DNA from: Deltaproteobacteria bacterium
GTDB lineage: Bacteria; Myxococcota_A; UBA9160; UBA4427
Length of the DNA: 64,000 bases
Assembly: GCA_002719955.1 (NCBI GenBank)
Contig: PBFW01000026.1
Location: 165,490-229,489 of the forward strand
Direction of reading: 5' to 3'
Part shown: piece after piece, positions 9,131-18,056 of the stretch
How the letters are laid out: each line of letters starts with the position of its first letter
Position numbering within the stretch: the stretch's first letter is position 1
The notes under the pieces: generated by a model
Told to the model about the DNA's origin: nothing
Seen by the model: the letters and a program-made list of their open reading frames with translations, nothing else
Database searches by the model: none
Translations under genes and position numbers: made by a program

Positions 9131-9163
9131 CCAGACTGAGTTCTATCGTAGAACTCGCTCTGG
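9131..9163. promoter_or_regulatory. 33-bp palindrome upstream of oxidoreductase/HxlR operon
   Basis: An interrupted dyad: CCAGA (9131-9135), two mismatched bases, GAGTTCTA (9138-9145), spacer TCG, TAGAACTC (9149-9156), two bases, TCTGG (9159-9163). Thirteen of fifteen arm positions pair. It lies 63 bases before the oxidoreductase start. HxlR-family dimers bind inverted repeats, and an hxlR-type gene is the second gene of this operon, so an autoregulatory operator is a reasonable inference. Confidence 0.6.
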
Positions 9164-9225
9164 AATCTCAACGAACGCACCCGATCCCTGAATCCGAATC
9201 GCGGCCCGACGCAGAGGAGATCCCC

Positions 9226-11478
9226 ATGGCCCATCCCGCTGAGTGGAAGAGCACGTCCTGCATTCTGTGCAGTACGAATTGTGGTCTGCAAGTTCAGGTC
9301 GAGGACGGTCATTTCAAGAAGATCAAGGGTGACAAGAGCAATCCCCGATCGAAGGGATATACCTGCGAGAAACCGTCGGGGCTCGATCACTATCAGAACC
9401 ACGCGGATCGTTTGACGACACCGCTGCGCCGGTCTGAGGACGGAAGCTTCGAGGCGATCGACTGGGACACGGCGATTCGGGAAGTGGCCGGCAAGCTCGC
9501 GCGGATCCGCGATACCCACGGCGGCTCGAAGATCTTCTACTACGGCGGCGGCGGGCAAGGCAATCACCTCGGCGGTGTCTACTCCGGTGCAACCCGGCGT
9601 GTCCTCGACATGCGTTATTCGTCGAACGCGCTCGCGCAGGAGAAGACGGGCGAGTTCTGGGTCGAGCGGCAGATGTTCGGCGGTCGTCCCGAGCCGGATT
9701 TCGAACACGCGCAGGTCGCGGTCTTCGTCGGCAAGAATCCCTGGCATTCGCATGGCTTCGACCGAGCGCGCCCGATCCTTCGCGCGATCGCGAAGGATCG
9801 GAACCGACACATGATCGTTGTTGACCCGCGACGCACAGAGAGTGCGGACCTCGCCGACATCTTCCTTCAGGTGGTTCCCGGAACGGACGCCTTCGTATTG
9901 GCGGCGATGCTGAAAGTGCTGGTCGAGGAAGGATTGACGGATCTAGACTTTCTTTCGGCTCACGCCTCGGATGGCCAGGCCCTATTCGATGTGCTCTCGA
10001 CGGTGCCGGTCGCTGACTATTGCGAGCGGGCCGGGGTGTCAGAAGAGCTGGTGCGGCAGGCGGCGCGTTTGATCGGTGGCGCCGAGAGTGTCTCTGTTCT
10101 CGAGGATCTCGGGGTCGAGATGGCCCCGCATAGCACCCTCAACTCGTACCTGGAGAAGCTCCTCTACTCCCTGACCGGTCATCTCGCTCGTCCGGGGACG
10201 ATGAATCTCGGTACCCATATCGGTAAGTTGATCGGGGGCGGGAAGGACAACAAGACTTCGCCTGTCGGTGGCCACAAGATCATCACCGGTCTAATCCCCT
10301 GCAACGCGATTCCAGACGAAATCCTGTCGGATCACCCCGATCGCTTCCGGGCGATGTTCATCGAGAGCGGCAACCCGGTGCACTCGCTGGCCGATAGCCC
10401 GCGCATGAGGGAGGCGCTCGACGCGCTCGAATGTGTGGTCGTGATCGATGTCGCGATGACCGAGACGGCGAAGCGCGCGGACTATATCCTGCCGGCCGCC
10501 TCGCAATACGAAAAGGTCGAGACCACCTTCTTCGGGGGTGGATTTCCGGACCACACCTTCCTTCTGCGACAGCCGCTCTTTCCGATTGCGGAGGGGACGT
10601 TGACCGAGCCGGAGATCCATAGTCGCCTGTGTCGCGCGCTTGGGGCCTTCGAGGACAGAGATCTCGCGACGCTGCGTGAGGCCGCCCAGGAAAGCGTCGA
10701 GAAATTCGGTCTGGCATTCGTGCAGGCGATGACCGGTGAACCGAAGCTGGCCGCGATCATGCCGGTCGTTCTCTACGAGACCCTCGGGCGTTCGCTGGGC
10801 GAGGGGCTCGAAGGGGCGGCGTCGGTCTGGGGAGCGGTCCAGACGTTGGCAATGGAGAATGCGGACTCTGTGCGTCGTGCGGGATTCGAAGGGGAGGGAC
10901 TCGCGCTCGGCAATGCGCTCTTCCGCGCGATCCTCGACAACACGAATGGCGTCGTCATCACATCGGATCCCTACGAAGCAACGATGGAGCGCATTCGGAC
11001 TGATGATGGGCGGATCGAGCTCGTGATCCCCGAACTCATCCAGGAACTCGCCGACCTGATCGACGAACAACCGCCGCGAACGACGGACGACTACCCGTTC
11101 ATTCTGGCGGCGGGGGAACGTCGCACGAGCACGGCGAATACGATCTTCCGCGATCCGAGTTGGCGACGGAAGGACGGTGAGGGCGCGATGCGCATGAGTC
11201 CCGGAGATGCGGAAGGCCTTGGTGTCGAAACGGGCGACCGTATCCGACTCACGACCAAACGGGGTAGCGTCGAGGCCATCGTTGAAGTGAATGACACGCT
11301 GCGCGAGGGTCATATCACGATTCCGAACGGTTATGGGCTCGAGTACCCGGATGCCGAGGGCACGCGTAAGGTTCATGGGATCCCGCCAAACGAGTTGACC
11401 TCGAGCGAAGATCGCGATTGGCTGGCGCTTACGCCCTGGCATAAGCATGTTCGAGCCCGGGTCGAGGTGATCGCCTGA
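9226..11478 (+). CDS. Molybdopterin-dependent oxidoreductase (formate dehydrogenase/nitrate reductase superfamily)
   Basis: A 750-residue catalytic subunit. The N-terminus binds one [4Fe-4S] cluster through C12-x2-C15-x3-C19 and C47 (SCILCSTNCG, YTCEKP). Then come the Mo-bisPGD domains: FYYGGGGQGNHLGG, VAVFVGKNPWHSHGF, MIVVDPRRTESADLADIFLQ, MFIESGNPVHSLAD, and the C-terminal dinucleotide-binding barrel with MSPGDAEGLGVETGDRIRLT. No twin-arginine signal is present, so it is cytoplasmic. The usual Cys/Sec molybdenum ligand is not evident near SSNALAQEKTGEF. The electron donor/acceptor is unknown because no partner subunits are adjacent. GAGGAG lies seven bases before the ATG. A one-base gap leads into the HxlR gene. 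Confidence 0.9.
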   Translation: MAHPAEWKSTSCILCSTNCGLQVQVEDGHFKKIKGDKSNPRSKGYTCEKPSGLDHYQNHADRLTTPLRRSEDGSFEAIDWDTAIREVAGKLARIRDTHGGSKIFYYGGGGQGNHLGGVYSGATRRVLDMRYSSNALAQEKTGEFWVERQMFGGRPEPDFEHAQVAVFVGKNPWHSHGFDRARPILRAIAKDRNRHMIVVDPRRTESADLADIFLQVVPGTDAFVLAAMLKVLVEEGLTDLDFLSAHASDGQALFDVLSTVPVADYCERAGVSEELVRQAARLIGGAESVSVLEDLGVEMAPHSTLNSYLEKLLYSLTGHLARPGTMNLGTHIGKLIGGGKDNKTSPVGGHKIITGLIPCNAIPDEILSDHPDRFRAMFIESGNPVHSLADSPRMREALDALECVVVIDVAMTETAKRADYILPAASQYEKVETTFFGGGFPDHTFLLRQPLFPIAEGTLTEPEIHSRLCRALGAFEDRDLATLREAAQESVEKFGLAFVQAMTGEPKLAAIMPVVLYETLGRSLGEGLEGAASVWGAVQTLAMENADSVRRAGFEGEGLALGNALFRAILDNTNGVVITSDPYEATMERIRTDDGRIELVIPELIQELADLIDEQPPRTTDDYPFILAAGERRTSTANTIFRDPSWRRKDGEGAMRMSPGDAEGLGVETGDRIRLTTKRGSVEAIVEVNDTLREGHITIPNGYGLEYPDAEGTRKVHGIPPNELTSSEDRDWLALTPWHKHVRARVEVIA

Positions 11479-11479
11479 G

Positions 11480-11926
11480 ATGAAACGTACCCGCTTCGGA
11501 GATGCGCCCTGTCCGATCGCGCGGACGACGGACCTGATGGGCGACTGGTGGACACCGATGGTGATGCGGGAGGCTTTTCTTGGAAGGCGCCGCTTCGACG
11601 AGTTCCAGAAGGCGCTCTCCGTATCGCGCGGCGTCCTCGCCAAGCGGCTCTCGCGTCTGGTCGAGGAAGGTCTGCTCGCAAAGCATGCCTACGAAGATCG
11701 CCCGCCGCGTTTCGAGTATCTCCTGACCGAGAAGGGGCGCGCATTCTATTCGGTGCTCGCCGCGATGTGGCGGTTCGGCGAGGACTGGCTCTGGGAAGAG
11801 GGTACGCAGTCTCCGCTCCAGCTCTTCGATCGAGAGACGGGTGAGTCGGTTGCGCCGCGGGTCGTGGATGAGCGCACCGGCGAAGCGATCGATGTGAGGC
11901 AGATGCGTCTCGGCCCGCGCGAATAA
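11480..11926 (+). CDS. HxlR-family transcriptional regulator
   Basis: A 148-residue winged-helix protein. The N-terminal CPIARTTDLMGDWWTPMVMR segment carries the conserved Cys found in redox- or aldehyde-sensing members; the recognition helix region reads RRRFDEFQKALSVSRGVLAK, followed by RLSRLVEEGLLAKHAY and the wing YLLTEKGRAFYSVLAAMWRFGEDW. The extended C-terminus (about 40 residues) is typical of longer members. It begins one base after the oxidoreductase stop, so the two genes are one operon. The palindrome at 9131-9163 is the likely binding site (inference). Confidence 0.9.
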   Translation: MKRTRFGDAPCPIARTTDLMGDWWTPMVMREAFLGRRRFDEFQKALSVSRGVLAKRLSRLVEEGLLAKHAYEDRPPRFEYLLTEKGRAFYSVLAAMWRFGEDWLWEEGTQSPLQLFDRETGESVAPRVVDERTGEAIDVRQMRLGPRE

Positions 11927-11970
11927 GGGAATCTGATCGCGTGTTTAGAGGTGTGATTCGCGCAGGGGAT

Positions 11971-12846
11971 CTACATCGATTTTGCCGGGATGACGAGGGC
12001 CTCGGCGATCGGCTCGAAGACGCTGCGAACCGCATCCGCACTGGGAGCGAGGCCGAAGGGCACGACCTGGTCGACGCCGATATCGTGATAGGCCTTGAGA
12101 TCGTCGACCGTGAGATCCCGGCCGGGCATGACGGTGATTTCGATCTCCTCGCGTGTACGAGCGTGCTCCTCGAGCAGTACGTCGAGGTCCCCGATCAGCT
12201 TCTCGATTTCCTTGGGTGATCTCGAGGCGGCATTCCAGCCCTGTCCGATCTCGGCGACTCGCCGCAGTGCCGGCTGGCTATCGCCGCCGAAGATGAGAGG
12301 TGGATGCGGCTTCTGTACGGGCTTTGGGGCGAATCGACAGGCCGGCAGCGAGTAGAATTCATCCTCGTAGGCCGAGAGCTCATCGCACCAGAGCGCCTTC
12401 ATGACGGCGATATGGGATCGGGCCCGCGCGCCCCGGCGTTCGAACGGCGTGCCGAGGGCGCGCATTTCCTCGGCGAGCCAGCCGACGCCGATGCCTACAT
12501 CGAGTCGTCCGGCGGATAGCACGTCGAGGGAGGCGATCTCCTTGGCGGTGTAGATCGGATTGCGCTGCGGCAGGATCATCACGCCCGTCCCGATACGGAT
12601 TCGCTGCGTATGAGCGGCGAAGAAGGATAGTACGGGGAAGGGGTCGAGAATATTTGCAGAGGCGCCTCCCGGGACCTTGCCGTCCTCTGAATAGGGATAA
12701 TTCGGTTCGTACTCGTCGAAGAGCACGGCGTGCTCGGGGACCCAGAGCGAGTCGAATCCACACTCCTCCGCCACGCGAGCGATTCCGATGGCGAGTTCGG
12801 GCGTAGCCAGCTCTGCGGAGAGTGGTGTGAATAATCCGATCTTCAT
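11971..12846 (-). CDS. LLM-class (F420-type) flavin/deazaflavin oxidoreductase
   Basis: A 291-residue TIM-barrel protein of the luciferase-like superfamily, closest in layout to the F420-dependent subgroup TIGR03619. Visible motifs are MKIGLFTPLSAELATPELAI, CGFDSLWVPEHAVLFDEY, RIRIGTGVMILPQRNPI, LSAGRLDVGIGVGWLAEEM and PPLIFGGDSQPALRRVAEIG. Such enzymes reduce or oxygenate small substrates with F420H2 or FMNH2. The start at 12846 has GAGAGGA six bases upstream; the longer frame has no support. It is convergent with the HxlR gene and lies downstream of the PPOX and second LLM genes on the same strand. Cofactor choice is inferred from family only. Confidence 0.88.
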   Translation of the reverse strand: MKIGLFTPLSAELATPELAIGIARVAEECGFDSLWVPEHAVLFDEYEPNYPYSEDGKVPGGASANILDPFPVLSFFAAHTQRIRIGTGVMILPQRNPIYTAKEIASLDVLSAGRLDVGIGVGWLAEEMRALGTPFERRGARARSHIAVMKALWCDELSAYEDEFYSLPACRFAPKPVQKPHPPLIFGGDSQPALRRVAEIGQGWNAASRSPKEIEKLIGDLDVLLEEHARTREEIEITVMPGRDLTVDDLKAYHDIGVDQVVPFGLAPSADAVRSVFEPIAEALVIPAKSM

Positions 12847-13114
12847 CTTGATCCTCTCTGGGGGATAGGCCACCAGCGGCCTAGGCGAAGCGTTCAGTCG
12901 GCTCGCGCGCCGCCTGTTTCGCGTCGATGCTGCGACCCGAACGCGAAGGGTCGTGTCCGGGATCATCAATGCCGCCGGTCAGCGGGTTCGAAATATCAGG
13001 GAAGCCACGTTTTGCCGAAGCCTTCACCGGCGGTGATCATCTCCTGCCCCAACTTGCGAGAACGGGCAGCGCTCAGGATCACCCGAAAGACAATCCCTGG
13101 CCAGGCCCCTGAGA

Positions 13115-13606
13115 TCACACGAGTCGTTTTCTCGAGGGCTCCGCCGACTCATAGTGTGTTCTCGCTTTCGAGAAATCCCAACTATATACGCGGTCCATCG
13201 GGATCCGAAGGAGGACCCGCTCCCCTCGGCTCTGCCGATGCTTGCGACTCTTCGAAAACCATTCCGGCATCTCCGTCATCCCGCTCCCGATCGCCTGATC
13301 CTTGTCATTCAGCGCGATCTGCACTCGATCGATCTCCGCTGCATCCGAGACCACCTGACAGGCGCCCTCGATTCGGACTCCGCGAAGTTCGAAATAGCTC
13401 TCGCCAGATTCCGCGACTGCACAGACGCGGGGGTCATCGATGATGTTTCTGTGCTTCAGGCTATTCGCTCGGGTGTCGACATAAATCGAATCGTCGAGCT
13501 TCACGAACCAGAGAGGATGGGCGATGGGTGATCCGTCCGAGCGCAGCGTCGTCAATGTGATGGTCCGCTGACTGGTGAGGAATGTGTCGATCTCGGCGGG
13601 ATTCAT
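13115..13606 (-). CDS. Pyridoxamine-5'-phosphate-oxidase-like (PPOX, F420/FMN) protein
   Basis: A 163-residue split-barrel protein of the PPOX class, many of which bind F420 or FMN. The sequence shows DTFLTSQRTITLTTLRSDGS, AHPLWFVKLDDSIYVDTRAN, SLKHRNIIDDPRVCAVAESG and FELRGVRIEGACQVV, the standard strand order; VLLRIPMDRVYSWDFSK closes the barrel. Start ATG 13606 is chosen because it lies 35 bases after the stop of the LLM gene; an upstream ATG at 13696 would overlap that gene. Likely co-transcribed with the LLM monooxygenase at 13641-15002, which uses the same cofactor class. Confidence 0.82.
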   Translation of the reverse strand: MNPAEIDTFLTSQRTITLTTLRSDGSPIAHPLWFVKLDDSIYVDTRANSLKHRNIIDDPRVCAVAESGESYFELRGVRIEGACQVVSDAAEIDRVQIALNDKDQAIGSGMTEMPEWFSKSRKHRQSRGERVLLRIPMDRVYSWDFSKARTHYESAEPSRKRLV

Positions 13607-13640
13607 TTTTGTTGCCAAGGGGGCCTCAGGGTGAAGGGGC

Positions 13641-15002
13641 TCAGCGGAGCCGCTTACTGACGTCTTCGCCTTCGGCGATTCGATCTGCGTAGTCATCGAG
13701 CCAGCGGTGAAACTTTTCGGACTCGGCTTCGTCTGCTTGCATCCGTGGGATCGCCGTAACGGCATAGTCGGGATTGCTGAGCGGGGGATGATCGCTGGCC
13801 GGCTTGCGGGACATGATCTTCTCGATCACGGGGGCGAGCCGTTCGTCTTTTTCTCGCTGGCGTTTTGGTTCGCGATCCAAGAATTCCGGCATGACCTCTC
13901 GGCCGAAGAGTTCGAGGCTCTCCATGATATGTTCGTGCTTGTTGCGGCCGGATGTGCAGCTCAGAATGAGCTGATCGACACCGCAGTCTTCGTAGCGCCG
14001 AATATAGTCACGGAGCTGCTCCGGTGTTCCCATGGCCCCCCGCAGGCCGCTGACTCCGCCTTCGACGACCTTGGCGCCTAGTCGCTCGGGGTTGTTTGCG
14101 GCGAGCTGCACAGCTTCCGGATCATATCCCCGATCCTTGCGGCGTTTTTCGTAGTCCGACCACAGGTCCATGTTGGCCGGCCTGTGGCGTCCGTAGACAT
14201 AATAATGCCCGAGCGAGTAGCCGATGAAATTCGCGCCGTAGCCCCCACGCTTCACAGCTTCCTCTGCCTGCTCGTGGCAGAAGAATGTGGTGACGCAGGC
14301 AAGATTCGGATTGACGGAATCACCGATCGGAACCGCTTCACGCTCGAGGGTGGTGTAGTAGTCGTCGACCCATTCCTGCGCCTCCTCGGGATCGAAAAAG
14401 GCGAAGGAGAGGGCACCGATCGCATGTTGAGCCGCTCGATGAATCGATTCCCGCCGACTACAGGCGAGCCAGACCGGCGGATGTGGCTTCTGGTGTGGCT
14501 TGGGAACGACATTGCGAGGGGGCATCGTGACATGGCGGCCATCGTGCCCCGTGAAGGGTTGCTCGCTCATACAGCGTAGCGCCACGCGGACGCCTTCCTC
14601 CCACATCTCGTTCTTCTGATCGGGATTCACCCCAAATCCTTCCAGCTCCATCAGCGCCGAGCCTTCTCCGGTCCCGAACTCGACTCGGCCACGGGAGAGC
14701 AGATCGAGCGTCGAAATGCGTTCGGCGATCCGCGCGGGGTGATTGATCGCCGGCAGCGCATGAACGATGCCGTGTCCCAGCCGAAGGTTCTTCGTCCGCT
14801 GGGAGAGAACGGCGAGGAAGATTTCCGGGGCGCTCGAGTGGCTGTATTCCTCGAGAAAGTGGTGCTCGACGAGCCAGAAGGTTTCGAAGCCGAGGCGATC
14901 GGCCAGCTCCGCCTCCGCCAGCGCTTCCTCCATCACGCGAAGTTCGTCACCTTCCTCCCAGGGTCGGGGAACCTGGTGCTCGTAGAAGATTCCAAATTTC
15001 AT
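13641..15002 (-). CDS. Luciferase-like (LLM class) monooxygenase
   Basis: A 453-residue member of the bacterial luciferase-like superfamily, about 80-100 residues longer than usual. The N-terminus MKFGIFYEHQVPRPWEEGDE, LADRLGFETFWLVEHHFLEE, RLGHGIVHALPAINHPARIA and SRGRVEFGTGEGSALMELEG are standard for FMNH2/F420H2-dependent monooxygenases; KPHQKPHPPVWLACSRRESI follows. The extra length lies in a charged C-terminal tail (about 350 onward). It is divergent from the TetR gene at 15081, with a palindromic operator in between, so TetR probably controls it. The substrate is unknown; the context suggests an inducible catabolic or detoxifying step. Confidence 0.88.
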   Translation of the reverse strand: MKFGIFYEHQVPRPWEEGDELRVMEEALAEAELADRLGFETFWLVEHHFLEEYSHSSAPEIFLAVLSQRTKNLRLGHGIVHALPAINHPARIAERISTLDLLSRGRVEFGTGEGSALMELEGFGVNPDQKNEMWEEGVRVALRCMSEQPFTGHDGRHVTMPPRNVVPKPHQKPHPPVWLACSRRESIHRAAQHAIGALSFAFFDPEEAQEWVDDYYTTLEREAVPIGDSVNPNLACVTTFFCHEQAEEAVKRGGYGANFIGYSLGHYYVYGRHRPANMDLWSDYEKRRKDRGYDPEAVQLAANNPERLGAKVVEGGVSGLRGAMGTPEQLRDYIRRYEDCGVDQLILSCTSGRNKHEHIMESLELFGREVMPEFLDREPKRQREKDERLAPVIEKIMSRKPASDHPPLSNPDYAVTAIPRMQADEAESEKFHRWLDDYADRIAEGEDVSKRLR

Positions 15003-15053
15003 CGGATGAGATCCCTTCAGGTCTCGACGATCGAAGAATTCCTCATGTATAAC

Positions 15054-15071
15054 TTAGAATGTACATGCTAA
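15054..15071. promoter_or_regulatory. Palindromic operator between LLM monooxygenase and TetR genes
   Basis: TTAGAATGTACATGCTAA is an 18-bp dyad with only one mismatched pair, centred on GTAC. It ends nine bases before the tetR start codon and lies about 50 bases upstream of the divergent monooxygenase. TetR dimers normally bind such sites next to their own gene. The surrounding bases are AT-rich, consistent with a promoter. Confidence 0.68.
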
Positions 15072-15080
15072 AATCGGACG

Positions 15081-15686
15081 ATGCCAGCGACTGCCTCTGA
15101 GTCGATCGGGAAGGGGGGAACTCGCCGACTGCCCCGTGGCGAGAGGCGGGAGGCGATCCTGGACGGCGCGACTCGCGCTTTCGCCCATGCCGGGTTCGCG
15201 GCGACGAGCATGCCCGAGATCGCCGAGGCGTCCGGCATCACGCCGATCATCGTCTACCGCCATTTCGACTCGAAGGAAGAGCTCTATCGCGCAGCGCTCG
15301 AACGCGTCAGTCGTCGCCTCGCCGGCGAACTCGAAGCGGATTCCGGGCGAGATGCATTGGGTGTGGGCGCCCGATCCGTGCTCGCGGCAGCGCGAGTCGA
15401 TCCCGACGGATTCCGCCTCCTGTGGCGCCACGCGGCACGTGAGCCGATCTTTTCGTCCTATGCAGCCGAGCTGCGAGAATGGGCGGTCGGTGTCGTGCGG
15501 AGTTCGATGGGGCACCGTGTTCCCCCCGACGCACAACAATGGGCAGCCAATGCGGTGGTTGGCTACCTCGTCGAGGCGGTTCTCAACTGGCTCGAGTTTG
15601 GTGACTCCGAATGCGACGCTCTTTTTGTCAAGGCGACCAATGCCGCGATGCGCGCGGGGGTAAAGGTCTGGTCCAAGGGGAGCTAG
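15081..15686 (+). CDS. TetR/AcrR-family transcriptional regulator
   Basis: A 201-residue repressor. The N-terminal helix-turn-helix is unmistakable: RREAILDGATRAFAHAGFAA, TSMPEIAEASGITPIIVYRH, FDSKEELYRAALERV. The C-terminal helical ligand pocket is divergent, as usual, so the inducer cannot be predicted. The ATG follows the operator palindrome closely (9 bases) and has no Shine-Dalgarno, so translation may be leaderless or start weakly. Divergent from the LLM monooxygenase, which it probably represses; the acyl-CoA ligase downstream may be a further target. Confidence 0.92.
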   Translation: MPATASESIGKGGTRRLPRGERREAILDGATRAFAHAGFAATSMPEIAEASGITPIIVYRHFDSKEELYRAALERVSRRLAGELEADSGRDALGVGARSVLAAARVDPDGFRLLWRHAAREPIFSSYAAELREWAVGVVRSSMGHRVPPDAQQWAANAVVGYLVEAVLNWLEFGDSECDALFVKATNAAMRAGVKVWSKGS

Positions 15687-15819
15687 TCTGGATCGATGGA
15701 TTCGGGCCAGGGGCGTCTTTTTGTCGCCCTGGGAGATGAGGCTGCGGTGGACGTGAGAGGATTTGCTAGGCGATTCGAGGCTGGGGATCGGGGTTGGGTA
15801 TCAGGAATGGAGGGATTCG

Positions 15820-17442
15820 TTGTCCGATTATTGGCAGCTGCGCAGAACTGGAAAGGAATTAATAGAATCCTACGTCCAACACGGGCATTGGACCGAAGAC
15901 ACGCTGGGTTCGGTTCTTGATCGGCATCTGCGGGAATTCGCTCACCTGACCTTTCGGGTATGGTCGAAGGAGAGGGCGTACCAGGGGACGGTCGGTGACG
16001 TTCACGATCTCGCCCGCCGGGTGGCGGGTGGGCTTTCGGCGCGGGGTGTTGGGCGCGGTGACGTGGTGGCCTTCCAGATTCCGAGCTGGGTGGAGGCCGC
16101 GGCGACTTTCTGGGGATCGGCCCTCTGCGGCGCGACCGTGCTGCCGATCGTACATTTTTATGGACCCAAGGAGGTGGGCTTCATCCTTCGTCAGTCCGGT
16201 GCGCGCGCGTTCATCACCGCCGACCGGTTTCGAAGCTTCGACTACCTTGCGGCGCTGGAAGGTGTATGTGCCACAGCCGATGATCTCGAGCTGGTCGTGG
16301 CGGTCGGAGAGGCCCCAGAGTCGACGGTCCCCTTCGAGAGGCTCGTTGATCATCCGCCCATCGAGGCACTTCCAGCGGTCGATCCGGAAGAGCCCGCCGT
16401 GATCGCCTATACGTCGGGCACGACCGCGAATCCGAAGGGAGTGATCCACACACATCAGAGCATTCTCGCCGAGACGATGCAGCTCGCAGCGATTCAGGCG
16501 CCGGGCGAACTTCCCACGCTGGCCGGAGCGCCGGTCGGTCATTTCATCGGAATGACCACGGGGCTCTTGCTCCCGCTGATACGCGGCCTGCCGATTCATC
16601 TCATCGACGTCTGGGATCCCGCTACGGTCCTCTCCGCGATGCTGGAGGCGAATCTCACCGCGGGAGGTGGCTCGCCATTCTTCTTGAACAGCCTGCTCGA
16701 TCACCCCGATTGCACTTCTGATCACGTGGAACGAATGAAAACGATCGGCCTGGGGGGCGCACCCGTGCCGGCTGCGGTGGGTGAACGCGCGGAGGCGTTG
16801 GGCATTTCGATCATCCGTTCGTACGGGTGCAGCGAGCTGCCTTCGATCACGGGCTCCCGACACGATGACCCACGTGAAAAGCGGATCTACACCGATGGCG
16901 GTGTTCTGCCCGGCGTGGAGATGCGCATCGTCGACGAGCAAGGTCGTGATCTGCTGCCGGGCGAGCCGGGCGAGATCCTGGCCCGGGGGCCGGAGCTCTT
17001 CGCGGGTTATATCGATTCCTCGCTGACCTCAGAAACCTTTGTAGACCGTGATTGGTTGGCTACGGGCGATATAGGTGTCGTCGACGAGCAGGGTTGGCTC
17101 ACGATCACCGACCGGAAGAAGGATGTCATCATTCGCGGTGGTGAGAATATCAGCGCGGGTGAAGTGGAAGAGCTGCTCGCGAAGATGCCGGGCGTAGCGG
17201 AGGTGGCCGTCGTGGCTGGGCCGGATCCTCGGATGGGCGAACGGGCGTGCGCATTTATTCGCAGAACGGCAGGTGTGGGGGCGCCCGACCTGGCGACCCT
17301 GCAGGCGTACCTGGGTGCGGCTGGTCTCACGCGCCAGAAGTGGCCGGAAGAAGTTCATGAGATCGAGGAATTTCCACGGACGCCATCCGGGAAGATCAAG
17401 AAATTTGAACTTCGTGAGCGGCTCCGCAACTCGTCTTCGTGA
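15820..17442 (+). CDS. AMP-dependent acyl-CoA synthetase/ligase
   Basis: A 540-residue ANL-superfamily enzyme that activates a carboxylic acid through an acyl-adenylate and transfers it to CoA. Motifs: A3 loop IAYTSGTTANPKGVIHTH, the GGSPFFLNSLLDHPD acyl pocket, YGCSELPSITGSR, TGDIGVVDEQGWLTITDRKK, the hinge and IIRGGENISAGEVEELL, and the catalytic lysine in RTPSGKIKKFEL. Start: TTG 15820 preceded by GGAGGG at ideal spacing; an upstream TTG at 15763 is possible but poorly spaced. It follows the TetR gene on the same strand. Acyl chain type unknown; with the nearby acyl-CoA genes it probably feeds beta-oxidation-like catabolism. Confidence 0.92.
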   Translation: MSDYWQLRRTGKELIESYVQHGHWTEDTLGSVLDRHLREFAHLTFRVWSKERAYQGTVGDVHDLARRVAGGLSARGVGRGDVVAFQIPSWVEAAATFWGSALCGATVLPIVHFYGPKEVGFILRQSGARAFITADRFRSFDYLAALEGVCATADDLELVVAVGEAPESTVPFERLVDHPPIEALPAVDPEEPAVIAYTSGTTANPKGVIHTHQSILAETMQLAAIQAPGELPTLAGAPVGHFIGMTTGLLLPLIRGLPIHLIDVWDPATVLSAMLEANLTAGGGSPFFLNSLLDHPDCTSDHVERMKTIGLGGAPVPAAVGERAEALGISIIRSYGCSELPSITGSRHDDPREKRIYTDGGVLPGVEMRIVDEQGRDLLPGEPGEILARGPELFAGYIDSSLTSETFVDRDWLATGDIGVVDEQGWLTITDRKKDVIIRGGENISAGEVEELLAKMPGVAEVAVVAGPDPRMGERACAFIRRTAGVGAPDLATLQAYLGAAGLTRQKWPEEVHEIEEFPRTPSGKIKKFELRERLRNSSS

Positions 17443-17444
17443 GC

Positions 17445-17464
17445 CCCCTCGCCTAAGCGGGGGG
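17445..17464. terminator. Hairpin between convergent genes
   Basis: CCCCTCGC (17445-17452) pairs with GCGGGGGG (17457-17464) around a CTAA loop, with one T-G wobble, three bases after the acyl-CoA ligase stop and before the convergent gene ending at 17514. Position suggests a bidirectional terminator; no T-tract on either side. Confidence 0.45.
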
Positions 17465-17513
17465 AGGCGCTTCGGGATCCCAGACGCGGACTTCTGCTAC
17501 GTCGATCACCGGC

Positions 17514-18056
17514 TCACGGAAGCCGGTCCGAGCCCTGGTCAGCGAGCATCGGCTTCCCACGCTGGACCGCGGTCTCGACCTCCCGGCCGACGTCGATCAA
17601 GACCTTCTCGACGACCGCCGAGTCGACCTGGCACGCGATCTCGAGCGCACCCGTGTGCTCCAGCATTGCGACCAGGCGAGACCGCATGCATTCCATCGCC
17701 CAGGGGATCATCGGGCCGTCGGCAATCGGATCGAATTGGATGACGGTCTGGTGTCCCTCGCGCGGCACGAGATAGTGGTAGTGGGGGTAGGCGCTGAAAC
17801 AGTCGAAGCGCAGGTATTCGAGCCCGTCTTCGCTTCCTAAAATGTGTATCGAAACACCGTCCTCGTCGATGACGCCGGCGAGTACGTCCGGGGTCACGTT
17901 TCCGAATTTCGCGCGGGCGTCCTTGCCGTATTCCTCCGCGATGATCTCTTCGTTGAGCAGCCGATATTCGACCCCGAACGTGACCGCGCCGGCCTCGAAG
18001 GTCCGCGTGTATCGGGCGATTGCAGGAATCGGAAGGACTTCGTATCGAATGGTCAT
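17514..18056 (-). CDS. Conserved protein of unknown function
   Basis: A 180-residue soluble protein I cannot assign. It begins MTIRYEVLPIPAIARYTRTF and contains EYRLLNEEIIAEEYGKDARA, a central Asp/Glu-rich strand region (VIDEDGVSIHILGSEDGLEY), an aromatic/histidine cluster FSAYPHYHYLVP that could ligate metal, and a C-terminal helix QVDSAVVEKVLIDVGREV. The start at 18056 has GGAG about eight bases upstream; the longer frame is Ser/Arg-rich and looks non-coding. It lies downstream of the PEP-CTERM gene on the same strand with about 160 bases between. No signal peptide. Confidence 0.7.
   Translation of the reverse strand: MTIRYEVLPIPAIARYTRTFEAGAVTFGVEYRLLNEEIIAEEYGKDARAKFGNVTPDVLAGVIDEDGVSIHILGSEDGLEYLRFDCFSAYPHYHYLVPREGHQTVIQFDPIADGPMIPWAMECMRSRLVAMLEHTGALEIACQVDSAVVEKVLIDVGREVETAVQRGKPMLADQGSDRLP

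Noticed and set aside
9226..11478. Selenocysteine in the molybdopterin oxidoreductase
   Set aside because: No in-frame TGA in the catalytic region and no nearby hairpin; the usual Sec/Cys position is occupied by neither residue.
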